64,000 nt of DNA from a beta proteobacterium AAP99. Lineage in GTDB: Bacteria > Pseudomonadota > Gammaproteobacteria > Burkholderiales > Burkholderiaceae_C. The notes under the pieces are model-generated. The model had not been told where the DNA came from and did no database searches. It worked only from the letters and a program-made list of their open reading frames with translations. Location: assembly GCA_001295775.1 (NCBI GenBank), contig LJIA01000002.1, forward strand, positions 310,001 through 374,000, read 5' to 3'. This document shows, in pieces, positions 1 to 7,132 of the stretch. The translations under genes and the position numbers were made by a program. Position 1 is the stretch's first letter; the number at the start of each line of letters is the position of its first letter.

Positions 1-297
1 CTGTGCGCCGAGCGCCGCAATCGCCGCGCGTACCGGGATGCCGGTGCTTTCGGGCACCACGATGTGCGCCGGAACGCCCAGCGTGCGCGCCGCCCATGCC
101 GCTGCATACCCGGCGTTGCCGCCGCTGGCACAGACGATGGCTTTAGCTCCCGAGGCCACCTTGGCCGAGCACAGTCGGCCCACGCCGCGGTGCTTGAAGC
201 TGCCCGCCGGCTGCAGGGCATCCATCTTGAGCCATGCGCGCTGGCCGGGCAGGGCAAATGGCGGCAGGGCGGGGATCAGGGGCGTGTTCAGATGCAT
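1..297 (-). CDS. PLP-dependent serine/threonine dehydratase-like enzyme (partial, 3' end off window)
   Basis: Only the first 99 residues are inside the window; the reading frame stays open to base 1. The start ATG is the complement of 295-297. The segment contains the PLP-lysine motif GSFKHRG (Lys35) and the phosphate-binding loop SGGNAGYAAA, the hallmark of fold-type II PLP enzymes such as L-serine or threonine dehydratase, which deaminate hydroxy amino acids to 2-oxo acids. The order of the two motifs and their closeness to the N-terminus fit the short serine-dehydratase type. Substrate cannot be decided from this fragment; threonine synthase or a cysteine-synthase-like enzyme are less likely alternatives. 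Confidence 0.75.
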   Translation of the reverse strand, partial: MHLNTPLIPALPPFALPGQRAWLKMDALQPAGSFKHRGVGRLCSAKVASGAKAIVCASGGNAGYAAAWAARTLGVPAHIVVPESTGIPVRAAIAALGAQ

Positions 298-314
298 GGG
301 CTTGCGCTCTCGAG

Positions 315-350
315 TCGGTGCGTTCGGTCCATTCGGTGAATTCGGTGTTC
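315..350. repeat. four 9-bp tandem units upstream of the dehydratase
   Basis: Four consecutive 9-bp units beginning TCGGT (315, 324, 333, 342) lie just upstream of the minus-strand dehydratase start at 297. The third and fourth units differ only in their last bases. Function is unknown; it may be a simple slippage product or part of a promoter. Confidence 0.5.
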
Positions 351-502
351 CAGGGCGCTGCCGCATCAAGTGCAGTTTGCACAACGCCTCGGTGCCCACT
401 GTAAGGGCTGACCCGCCTTGGCGACGAACCCTGAACCCTTCCAGGCGCGTGATCCCGCGTTCGCTCGCGCGCCGCGGTGGTCTCATTGTTCAAGGAGGCT
501 GT

Positions 503-1105
503 ATGTCCATCCGATCCCAAGTGCATCTGGTCCGGGCCGTCGTGGTCATGCTCGCCACGAGTGCATGTGTGGCCACGGCCCAGGTGCCTGTGGACAGCAG
601 CGCCAGAACCAAGGTACAGCGCAGCGGCGCGTCGTCCACGACCCCCGCCGCGGTTGACGCCCCGCGGCTCGCCGTGGGCGCCCAGGCGCGCCTGGGTGGG
701 GTGCAGCTGGACGGGAAGCCCTTTGACTTGAACAGCACGCGCGGCAAGGTGACCTTGGTCGTGTTCTGGCACAAGGACTGCCCCGTTTGCCGTGCGCGCA
801 TGCCGGAGCTTCGCGCGAACTACCTGGGCTGGCGCGACAAACCCTTCGAGCTGGTCAGCGTGGCGACCGACAAGGACGTGCAGAGCGTGCGCGACTACGA
901 GCAGATCCTGCAGGTGGCCGTGCCGCAGGCCCAGAACTTTCCGCGCCTGTGGCGCGGCGGTGCGAGCCATGCCGACAACTTCGGCCCGATCAGTACCTAC
1001 CCGACGTCCTTCCTCTTGGATCGTCAGGGCAAGGTGCTGCGCGTCTTCGTCGGCCGGATCGAGCCCGCCCTGTGGGACGACATCGCCGAGGTGGTGCTCC
1101 AGTAA
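503..1105 (+). CDS. TlpA-like thioredoxin-fold protein
   Basis: This 200-aa protein is probably a periplasmic thiol-disulfide oxidoreductase. The start at 503 is chosen because AAGGAGG lies about 6 bases upstream and the first 27 residues form a signal peptide ending in a Thr-Ala-Gln cleavage region. The mature part has the AhpC/TSA-Redoxin layout: a beta-strand VTLVVFWHKDCPVCRARMP with the active CxxC (Cys93-Pro-Val-Cys96), and a cis-Pro loop TYPTSFLLD that supports the fold. Such proteins reduce or resolve cysteines in exported proteins. No cytochrome c maturation genes are adjacent, so the partner is unknown. A longer in-frame extension upstream to 38 is open but does not look like part of the protein. 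Confidence 0.8.
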   Translation: MSIRSQVHLVRAVVVMLATSACVATAQVPVDSSARTKVQRSGASSTTPAAVDAPRLAVGAQARLGGVQLDGKPFDLNSTRGKVTLVVFWHKDCPVCRARMPELRANYLGWRDKPFELVSVATDKDVQSVRDYEQILQVAVPQAQNFPRLWRGGASHADNFGPISTYPTSFLLDRQGKVLRVFVGRIEPALWDDIAEVVLQ

Positions 1106-1224
1106 GCGCCTGGGGCTTGCAGACAAGCCGCAAACACGGGATTGGGCCCCTGCCCGCGTGGGGCTAAACCGCAGGCCAGCGGGCCGTGCGCCAACCCGGC
1201 GCGCCCGATCGCGGAGTGTTTGCC

Positions 1225-2100
1225 ATGCCCATGGTCATCCTGTCCCCCCGCGAGGTGGACGACTTCGACTTCAACGCCGTGCAGTGGCGCTTTCTGGCCG
1301 AAGGTGACTCCTGGTTCTCCATCGGCCACAACCCGCCCTGGGCCACCTCCAACGTGCTCATGGCCATGCAGGGGCAGTTTGCCAAGCGCCACGTGGCCGT
1401 GAACTGTGCCACGCCCGGAGACACCCTGGCCCACATGCACCAGATGTGGAGCGACTACAACTTCACGAGCCTGCTGGACAGCCCGCAGCACCGCATGTGG
1501 TGGCACGGCCTGCTGTTCTCCGCCGGGGGCAACGACCTGATCGATGCCTGTCAGAGCCCCGCCACCGCGCCGGACGCAAGCCGTCGCATCTTCCGCACCC
1601 AGCCTGAATGGAGCAGCCCCACGGAGGGCGCCGACCGCTATCTGTCCGAAGACGGCTGGCAGCGCTTTGCGGCTTACTTCCGCGCCCACTTTGACCATCT
1701 GCTCGAGCGCCGCGCGAACGCCGAGAACCCGGACATGGCCATCTTCATGCATACCTATGCCCTGCCCACGGTGCGCAATGCCCCGGCCGGCAGCATGCTG
1801 GGCAAGACCCTCGGCCCCTGGCTCTACAAGGCCGTGAAGATGTACGGCATCCCCGAGATGGACTGGCCCGCCGTGGCCGAGCGCCTGTTCGACAAGCTCT
1901 CCGCGCTCATCAAGGGCTGCCACGACCCGGCGCGCGCCGTCTACGTTTACGACTCCCAGGCCCTGGCCGGCGTAACGCCCGCCGCGCCGGGCACGACCGA
2001 GAAGAGCGGCGACTGGCTCAACGAGATCCACCTCACCCGCGGCGGGTACGACAAGGTGGCGGCGGGGTTTGCGGGGTTTGTGGCGGGGGTGCTGAGCTGA
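1225..2100 (+). CDS. SGNH/GDSL-type hydrolase
   Basis: A 291-aa protein whose first motif, EGDSW (Ser29), is the block I nucleophile of SGNH hydrolases. Block III appears as GGND in FSAGGND, supplying oxyanion-hole Gly/Asn, and a C-terminal NEIHLT supplies the catalytic His of block V. These enzymes are esterases or acyl hydrolases. The start at 1225 is supported by GCGGAG about 8 bases upstream; an earlier ATG at 1186 has no ribosome site. No signal peptide is obvious, so it is likely cytoplasmic. Substrate is unknown. The C-terminus is followed at once by the tandem-repeat tract at 2121-2190. Confidence 0.75.
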   Translation: MPMVILSPREVDDFDFNAVQWRFLAEGDSWFSIGHNPPWATSNVLMAMQGQFAKRHVAVNCATPGDTLAHMHQMWSDYNFTSLLDSPQHRMWWHGLLFSAGGNDLIDACQSPATAPDASRRIFRTQPEWSSPTEGADRYLSEDGWQRFAAYFRAHFDHLLERRANAENPDMAIFMHTYALPTVRNAPAGSMLGKTLGPWLYKAVKMYGIPEMDWPAVAERLFDKLSALIKGCHDPARAVYVYDSQALAGVTPAAPGTTEKSGDWLNEIHLTRGGYDKVAAGFAGFVAGVLS

Positions 2101-2120
2101 GCGGGCGGGCGCGGCTTCAG

Positions 2121-2190
2121 CGCGCCCTCAACGCGCCCTCAACGCGTCCTCAACGCGTCCTCAACGCGTCCTCAACGCGTCCTCAACGCG
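2121..2190. repeat. six 11-bp tandem repeats at the 3' end of the serine hydrolase gene
   Basis: Six consecutive 11-bp units, CGCGCCCTCAA twice then CGCGTCCTCAA four times, followed by a partial CGCG. The stop codon of the minus-strand gene (TCA at 2183-2185 on the plus strand) lies in the last full unit, so the array overlaps the 3' end of that gene. Because every unit carries TCA, copy-number change can alter which unit supplies the stop. The tract sits between two convergent genes. Confidence 0.9.
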
Positions 2191-3442
2191 GAAGCGACAG
2201 AAACTTCATCTCGCCGTACTCCCAGGCCCAGGGCACGCCGACATCACCAAGGATCGAGGCGACGATGGCCGGGAAGGCCGGTTCGGCGCGTACGTCGTTT
2301 GCAAGAATCACCACGCAGCGCTTGCCGCGCTCGATGCACACCCAGGTGTTGGCCGTCGTGTCGTTGTGGCCGCCCTTGTAGAAGCCCGCGCCCTGCGGGC
2401 CGCTGAAGGCGATCACGCCCAGACCCGCGCCGATGCGCGGATGCGGCGCCGGAGACACTGCGGCCTGGAGCGTGGGGAACTGGCTGCGGGTGCTGATGGG
2501 CAGCTGCGGCCGCGTGAGATCGGCGCGGCCCGCCGGACTCAGCCCCACGCCGCGTACATAGTGCGCCGCCAGGCGGCCCATGTCGGCAATGGTGGTGTCC
2601 ATGGAGCCAGCGGCGCGCACCCGGCTGCGTTCGTCATGCGGCTCGATGCGGCCGTTGATGTCGAATCCGTCGGCGAGGTTGGGCCGGAAGTCCGCACGCC
2701 AGATCATGCTGGTGCGATGCGCGCCTGCCGGCCCGAAGATGCGCCGATCCATCTCTGCGCCGACATCGATGCCCAGCCCCTGCTCCAGCACGAACTGCAG
2801 CAGGATCAGCCCGTCGCCCGAATAGGCGTAGCGCGAGCCGGGTTCGAAGTGGATGCGCAGCTGCTTGTCCGGCTCCAGGAAGTAGAAGTTCATGAAACCG
2901 CCGCTGTGCGTAAGCAGCATGCGCGCGGTGAGCTTGCGCCAGCGCTCGTCCTGGGCCAGCCCCGCAAAGGCCGAATAGCGCCGGACGATGTCTGGGGAGC
3001 TGTAGCTGGGCAGCGGTTGCGGCAGATACTGCGCAATGGGCACATCCAGACCCAGCCGGCCGTCCTCGATCAATTGCATGACGAAGTAGCCGAACACCGC
3101 CTTGGTCAGCGAGGCGCCGTACATCACCGTGTCTTCGCGCAGCGGCGCGCCCGAACCGTCACGTACCCCGTAGGCCCGGGTGAAGACGAGCTCGCCCTGG
3201 TCGACGACGGCGACGGCCAGCCCCCGGGCGCCTGTAGCGGCCATGGCCTGGCTGGCGATGGTGTCAATGCGGCTGATGTCAGCCCCAACGGCTTGCGGGA
3301 CCACCGGACTGGCGCACGCGGCCAGCAGCACCGCGGCGGCCCAGAGCACCAGGGTCGTGCCGAGCATGCCGGTGAACCGGCGCAAGCAGTTGGCGGACCG
3401 CGCGAAGCAGACGGAATCAGGCCGCCCGGGCCGGGTTCGCAT
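2183..3442 (-). CDS. beta-lactamase-fold serine hydrolase, lipoprotein
   Basis: A 419-aa exported protein with a lipobox LLAAC (Cys43) after an Arg-rich n-region, so it should be a lipid-anchored periplasmic or outer-membrane protein. The beta-lactamase/class C-like fold is shown by SxxK in ASLTK (Ser111, Lys114), a Tyr motif YSG (Tyr207) where class C enzymes have YxN, and KGGHN near residue 355 at the usual KTG/HxG position. This family includes D-aminopeptidases, esterases and penicillin-binding-like enzymes, and few act as real beta-lactamases. The ATG at 3442 is preferred over a TTG one codon earlier; an internal ATG at 3367 would leave no positive n-region. Confidence 0.8.
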   Translation of the reverse strand: MRTRPGRPDSVCFARSANCLRRFTGMLGTTLVLWAAAVLLAACASPVVPQAVGADISRIDTIASQAMAATGARGLAVAVVDQGELVFTRAYGVRDGSGAPLREDTVMYGASLTKAVFGYFVMQLIEDGRLGLDVPIAQYLPQPLPSYSSPDIVRRYSAFAGLAQDERWRKLTARMLLTHSGGFMNFYFLEPDKQLRIHFEPGSRYAYSGDGLILLQFVLEQGLGIDVGAEMDRRIFGPAGAHRTSMIWRADFRPNLADGFDINGRIEPHDERSRVRAAGSMDTTIADMGRLAAHYVRGVGLSPAGRADLTRPQLPISTRSQFPTLQAAVSPAPHPRIGAGLGVIAFSGPQGAGFYKGGHNDTTANTWVCIERGKRCVVILANDVRAEPAFPAIVASILGDVGVPWAWEYGEMKFLSLPR

Positions 3443-3487
3443 CAATTTGGCCGAAATAGATCAATCCCCAAGTGAAAGAGCATGGAT

Positions 3488-3547
3488 TTCCGCATGTCAG
3501 TTGTGCACTTCGAGTGATTCGACCGCCATCGCAAACATGGCCGAAAT
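3488..3547 (+). repeat. intergenic repeat, REP-like family copy 1 (type II)
   Basis: A 60-bp element running from TTCCGCATGT to TGGCCGAAAT in the spacer between the serine hydrolase and patatin genes. It has exactly the same length and the same ends as the copy at 31864-31923. A second TGGCCGAAAT lies 90 bp upstream at 3448-3457. The internal sequence has diverged. Confidence 0.6.
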
Positions 3548-3567
3548 CAACCGACGCTCGCTGAACA

Positions 3568-4998
3568 TTAGCGCCCCGCCGCGCTGCGCGCCAGCCGCCG
3601 TGACTGCAAGTACCCCTGCAGCGCCGGATTGGCAAACAGCGCATCGGCGCCGCCGAGCATGAGGGCGTCGAGCTGGGCGCGATTCAGGCTCAGCGTGGTC
3701 GGGATGGCGTTGAGACCCTGTTCGCGGCCGGGGTCGAGGCTGGCGAAGTTGACCAGGCCCACATGGAACTCCAGCGCGTCGCAGCGCCAGCCATCGAGCG
3801 TGCCGCGCAGCTCGCGCACCTGCGCATCGCTCAGGCTGCAGCGCCACAGCAGCATGGCGCGCTGCCACTCCTGCATCACGTTGCGGAAATTCTCGAAGCC
3901 CAGGCGGGCGGAGGCGTCGATGGCCGTGGCCGTGGCGGCGGAGGCGATCTCGATGCCGCTCGGCCCGGCGGGGGTCATGGCCCAGTCGCCGCCCGTCCCT
4001 CGACCACTGTCCACCACAATGAAGAGCATGCGCTTGACGGTCACGGCGTCGCGCGCGGTCAGCGGGCCGTAGGGCGTGGTGGCGACTCCGCGGCTGATGA
4101 GCAGGCTGGACAGGCCGAAGTTGTCGGTCACGCCGCCGTCGACCAGCTTGATGTAGCGCTGCCGCTCGGGCTGGCGGTAGTTGCGGATGGCGCGGGCGGT
4201 GTCCGTCAGCAGCTTGGAGGCCGTGGGGTTGGCCAGGGTGCGCTCCACCCAGGGGGCGATCGGGTCGGCGCATTGCTCCGGAAAGGTCTTGAGCACCACG
4301 GGCGCAAACACGACAGGCACGGCCATGGAGGCACTCACCGCCTCGGCCACCGGCAGGCTGCCCAGGTCGATGCAGGCGCCGCTGAACACCGGCGGGATGA
4401 AAGGAAAGGGCACGCGGTTGTAGAGATCGGTCGCGTTGATCCAGACGTCCGGCTTGCGGTGCCGATACAGGTCGGCGAAGGTGGCGCGCTTGAAGATCTG
4501 GTCGTCGAGGTAGTCCGCCAGATGCCGACGGTCATTCAGGCCGCCGCGCAGAAAGCGCACGAAGTTGTCCGGCTTGAAGATCGACAGGCGCAGGCCGAAC
4601 TCCATGTTGCGTTCCAGCACGTTGCCGCGGAAGTCGGCGAGGGTCTGACGGCCGTGCAGCCCGTAGTAGGCCGCCAGCAGCGAGCCGCCACTGACGCTGC
4701 TCATGAAGGTGATGTCGTTGACCCAGTCGTCACCATCGGCGCTGAGCGACTCCAGACCCTTGAGCACGCCGAAGCCGAAGGCCGCCGCACGCATGCCGCC
4801 GCCGGAGAGCGACAGCGAGATCACATCCTCGCCCAGGATGTCGCGCGGCGGCGGCACGGTCTGCGCCTGGGGCGGCCGGTTGACCGGTGCGTTGTCGATC
4901 GAGAAGGCGCAGCCGGCGGTGAGAAGCGCCGCCATGACCGTGGCCAGCAACGCGCACAGCGCACGACGCGAACAGGGCTGGGGGCAGGGCAGGCGCAT
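3568..4998 (-). CDS. patatin-like phospholipase, lipoprotein
   Basis: A 476-aa protein with a lipoprotein signal (lipobox LLTAGC, Cys30). The patatin catalytic dyad is visible: the oxyanion loop SGGGMRAAAFG (residues 65-75), the nucleophile elbow SVSGGS (Ser103) and the Asp motif LVDGGVTDN in the second half. Patatins hydrolyse acyl ester bonds of phospholipids, and a lipid-anchored bacterial member probably acts on the periplasmic side of a membrane. The start at 4998 gives a proper signal peptide. Longer in-frame starts at 5046 and 5124 would add residues without homology and run into a repeat element. It may be co-oriented with, but not coupled to, the phosphodiesterase gene upstream. Confidence 0.85.
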   Translation of the reverse strand: MRLPCPQPCSRRALCALLATVMAALLTAGCAFSIDNAPVNRPPQAQTVPPPRDILGEDVISLSLSGGGMRAAAFGFGVLKGLESLSADGDDWVNDITFMSSVSGGSLLAAYYGLHGRQTLADFRGNVLERNMEFGLRLSIFKPDNFVRFLRGGLNDRRHLADYLDDQIFKRATFADLYRHRKPDVWINATDLYNRVPFPFIPPVFSGACIDLGSLPVAEAVSASMAVPVVFAPVVLKTFPEQCADPIAPWVERTLANPTASKLLTDTARAIRNYRQPERQRYIKLVDGGVTDNFGLSSLLISRGVATTPYGPLTARDAVTVKRMLFIVVDSGRGTGGDWAMTPAGPSGIEIASAATATAIDASARLGFENFRNVMQEWQRAMLLWRCSLSDAQVRELRGTLDGWRCDALEFHVGLVNFASLDPGREQGLNAIPTTLSLNRAQLDALMLGGADALFANPALQGYLQSRRLARSAAGR

Positions 4999-5063
4999 CG
5001 CCGGAAGATAGACGCGAGATGCGCCGCGCGGCGAGAACGTTTTCATGGCGGTCTGAAAGTGCG

Positions 5064-5117
5064 TCCCGCTTGTCTGGAGCCATTCTTCGGCCACTTTGCC
5101 TTGAAGAGCGGCTTCAG
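5064..5117 (+). repeat. intergenic repeat, REP-like family copy 2
   Basis: Head TCCCGCTTGTCTGG at 5064, then the body TCTTCGGCCACTTTGCCTTG at the same offset (positions 21-40 of the element) as in copies 3, 4 and 9. TCTTC and GAAGA can pair imperfectly around the centre. Confidence 0.65.
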
Positions 5118-5160
5118 GAGCCAATCTACGATTTCAGACTTTCAGCGGCTGAGCATTCAT

Positions 5161-5212
5161 GCGGCTTTCCAGGCCAAAGTGGCTGGAAAGCCGCGCCAGA
5201 CAAGCGGAAAGC
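5161..5212 (-). repeat. intergenic repeat, REP-like family copy 3 (perfect 12-bp stem)
   Basis: Read on the minus strand it starts with TTTCCGCTTGTCTGG and continues into a palindrome. Left arm GCGGCTTTCCAG (5161-5172) pairs perfectly with CTGGAAAGCCGC (5183-5194), with a further inner CCA/TGG pair. It faces copy 2 head to head across about 100 bp, like a bacterial interspersed mosaic pair. Confidence 0.75.
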
Positions 5213-5301
5213 CTTTGTCAGACCGCAACGGCGCTTGCGCTGGCAGGCGCAGGCTCTTGCCCGCGCACGGCGCATGCGCCGCGCAGTTCTCAGGCAAGCG
5301 G

Positions 5302-5338
5302 AAAGCCGCCGCAGAGCGGCTTGCCCTGCGGCGGCTTT
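5302..5338 (-). terminator. hairpin downstream of the glycerophosphodiesterase gene, probable terminator
   Basis: AAAGCCGCCGCA (5302-5313) pairs with TGCGGCGGCTTT (5327-5338), a 12-bp GC-rich stem with a 13-base loop about 33 bp beyond the stop of the minus-strand phosphodiesterase gene. On the minus strand the stem runs into TTTCC GCTTG, which is both a short T tract and the first bases of the repeat-family head. Confidence 0.6.
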
Positions 5339-5370
5339 CGCTGGCTGCGTGGCGCCAGGCGTCTGGCCGC

Positions 5371-6687
5371 TCAGTTGCCACTCACCCAGCGCAGACCGCG
5401 GCAGACCGGGTCGGCGCTGAACCGACCCTGCACCAGGCACTTGGCCGCTTCCGGGTTCTGCTGGATGGCGAACATCGTGCGCGCGGCCACTGCGGTGTCC
5501 GGGAAGTCGCTGAACAGACCGTCGATGCCGGCTTCGTAGAACGCCAGATACTCGTTCACCGGGTTGCCGGCGTAGGTGCTGGCCAGGCGGCGCTGCTCAT
5601 TGCGGAAGGTGTAGCCATGCACCAGCAGGCCGGCGGCCTTGGCGTTCTTGATCACGTCGGTGGGTGGCAGCAGTTTGCGGTCGGCGTCGTTCACCAGACC
5701 GTCGCCGTTCACGTCCGCGCACTTGCCGGCCTCGACCTTCACACAGGCGCTGCTGATCAGATAGAACTTCCAGGGGCCGATGCCGTCGGCATAGCTGCGC
5801 ACCTCGGCCAGACCGGCGGGCGTGACGAGGTCTGCGTACGAGCCGGCGCGGCCCGAGACCGTCCAGTCATAGGGCCGGTCCGAAGGCGGTGCAAAGGCCA
5901 GCTTGCCGTCCGGTCCCACGCTGTCGGCGTCGATCAGCTGGATCAGACGCACGCTGGTCTTGCCGCGCAGGTACTTCAGGTTGGCCTGTTCGAAGCTCTG
6001 GATGAACACGGGTGCGCCGCGGTGGTTCCAGCCAGCGCGGGCAAGCACGTTGAGCAGCCGGTCTTCCAGCGCCAGATTGAGCTGCTGGTGGTAGGTGGGG
6101 TGCTTGGTCTCGGGGTAGATGCCGATCACGCGGCCTTCCTCGACGCTCTTGCGCTTGGCCAGTTCGATGATCTGCTCCAGCGACGGCACCTTGAACAGGC
6201 CGTTGAAGCGCTGATCGCGCTCGCCAAAGGGCTGCACGGCGCGCAGGGTCTGGATCTCGGCCCAGGTGAAGTCGCTGGTGAAGAAGCCTTCCTCGGGGAT
6301 GCCGTCCACCACCGCCGTGCGCTTGCGGTTCGCAAACTGCGGCAGGTCCTTCACGTTGGTGGTGTTGATCATGTTGGGCTCGTGCCGCGCGATCAGCACG
6401 CCGTCCTTGGTCGCCACGAGGTCCGGCTCGATGTAGTCCGCACCCATCTCGATCGCCAGGGCATAGGCTTCCAGCGTGTGCTCCGGCAGGTAGCCGCTGG
6501 CGCCGCGGTGGCCGATCACCAGCGGACGAGCCTTCGGCGCGCGGTCACCGCGCCAGCCCTGGCTGCCTGCGCTGTGGCCCAGGCCCTGGGCGGTCTGTGA
6601 GTGGGCGGGCTGCGGAATCATCATGGCCACACCAATGGCCGCGCAGCCGGCAAAGGCGGCTGCGGCGCGAATGAGGTTCAAGCGCAT
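5371..6687 (-). CDS. glpQ: periplasmic glycerophosphodiester phosphodiesterase with EF-hand-like insert
   Basis: A 438-aa protein that cleaves glycerophosphodiesters to sn-glycerol 3-phosphate and an alcohol. The start at 6687 has GGAGA upstream and gives a signal peptide ending in PQPAHSQ. GDPD residues are present: IGHRGASGYLPEHT (His60, Arg61, Glu69) and YIEPDLVATKDGVLIARHEP (Glu87, Asp89, His102). The family is normally 330-370 aa in the periplasmic GlpQ type. Part of the extra length is a segment CADVNGDGLVNDADRKLL with the DxNxDGxVxxxD spacing of a single EF-hand or dockerin-type calcium loop. Calcium binding there is an inference. It is separated from its neighbours by a riboswitch-bearing divergent region on one side and a hairpin on the other. 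Confidence 0.88.
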   Translation of the reverse strand: MRLNLIRAAAAFAGCAAIGVAMMIPQPAHSQTAQGLGHSAGSQGWRGDRAPKARPLVIGHRGASGYLPEHTLEAYALAIEMGADYIEPDLVATKDGVLIARHEPNMINTTNVKDLPQFANRKRTAVVDGIPEEGFFTSDFTWAEIQTLRAVQPFGERDQRFNGLFKVPSLEQIIELAKRKSVEEGRVIGIYPETKHPTYHQQLNLALEDRLLNVLARAGWNHRGAPVFIQSFEQANLKYLRGKTSVRLIQLIDADSVGPDGKLAFAPPSDRPYDWTVSGRAGSYADLVTPAGLAEVRSYADGIGPWKFYLISSACVKVEAGKCADVNGDGLVNDADRKLLPPTDVIKNAKAAGLLVHGYTFRNEQRRLASTYAGNPVNEYLAFYEAGIDGLFSDFPDTAVAARTMFAIQQNPEAAKCLVQGRFSADPVCRGLRWVSGN

Positions 6688-6842
6688 TGCATTCTCCGGT
6701 TCGTCATGGCGACCGCAGGGAGCGGGCCGCATGCGCACCGTAGGCAGGGCGTCTTTCAGTTGCGTGAAGCTCGCGCGACGGGATGGCGACGTTGCACTCC
6801 CTTACTTGAGCGATCGACGCGCATTCGTCGCTATCATGCAAA

Positions 6843-7053
6843 GCGTTGGTGCTCGCGCTGCACATCAAACGGCAGCGCAGTTAAACGGGAATCAGACGGC
6901 AAAGCGCTCCCGCGCCGCGCCCAACCTGAGCTGCCCCCGCAACGGTAAGCGGACGAAGACCTCGGTCTTCCGCTCGTGTCGAACATCCACTGGACGCTTG
7001 CGTCTGGGAAGGACACACGGGTCGCCTCCGCCAGCCCGGATACCGGCCAACGG
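6843..7053 (+). promoter_or_regulatory. cobalamin (AdoCbl) riboswitch
   Basis: The leader of btuB contains the conserved cobalamin riboswitch blocks in order: closing arm CGTTGG (6844-6849), TTAAACGGGAA (6881-6891), the B12-box core GAGCTGCCCCCGCAACGGTA (6928-6947), CACTGG...TCTGGGAAGG (6988-7012) and GCCAGCCCGGATACCGGCC (7030-7048), closed by CCAACG (7047-7052) complementary to the first arm. Binding of adenosylcobalamin is expected to switch off the uptake operon that follows. No clear terminator stem follows, so control at the level of translation initiation is more likely. Confidence 0.93.
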
Positions 7054-7132
7054 GAGGCGTGCGCCGCAAGGTGCGCGCCACAAGGTGCACGCTGGCGGGG
7101 AAGCCGGCACGCACACGCCAACGAAAGCTCTC

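Larger units (their letters stand above)
4999..5370. other. repeat-rich spacer between patatin and glycerophosphodiesterase genes
   Basis: This 372-bp spacer holds two family repeats in opposite orientation (5064-5117 and 5161-5212) and a strong hairpin at 5302-5338. No gene was seen. The promoter of the patatin gene must lie here, but no clear -35/-10 pair could be picked out. Confidence 0.6.

Noticed and set aside
2183-3442. Calling the serine hydrolase a beta-lactamase resistance gene
   Set aside because: The fold and SxxK are present, but the YxN and KTG motifs are not canonical and the protein is a lipoprotein; family members are mostly peptidases or esterases.
3763-6600. A 945-codon plus-strand open frame antisense to patatin and glycerophosphodiesterase
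   Set aside because: The minus-strand genes have full catalytic motifs and signal peptides; the plus frame has none and crosses the intergenic repeats.
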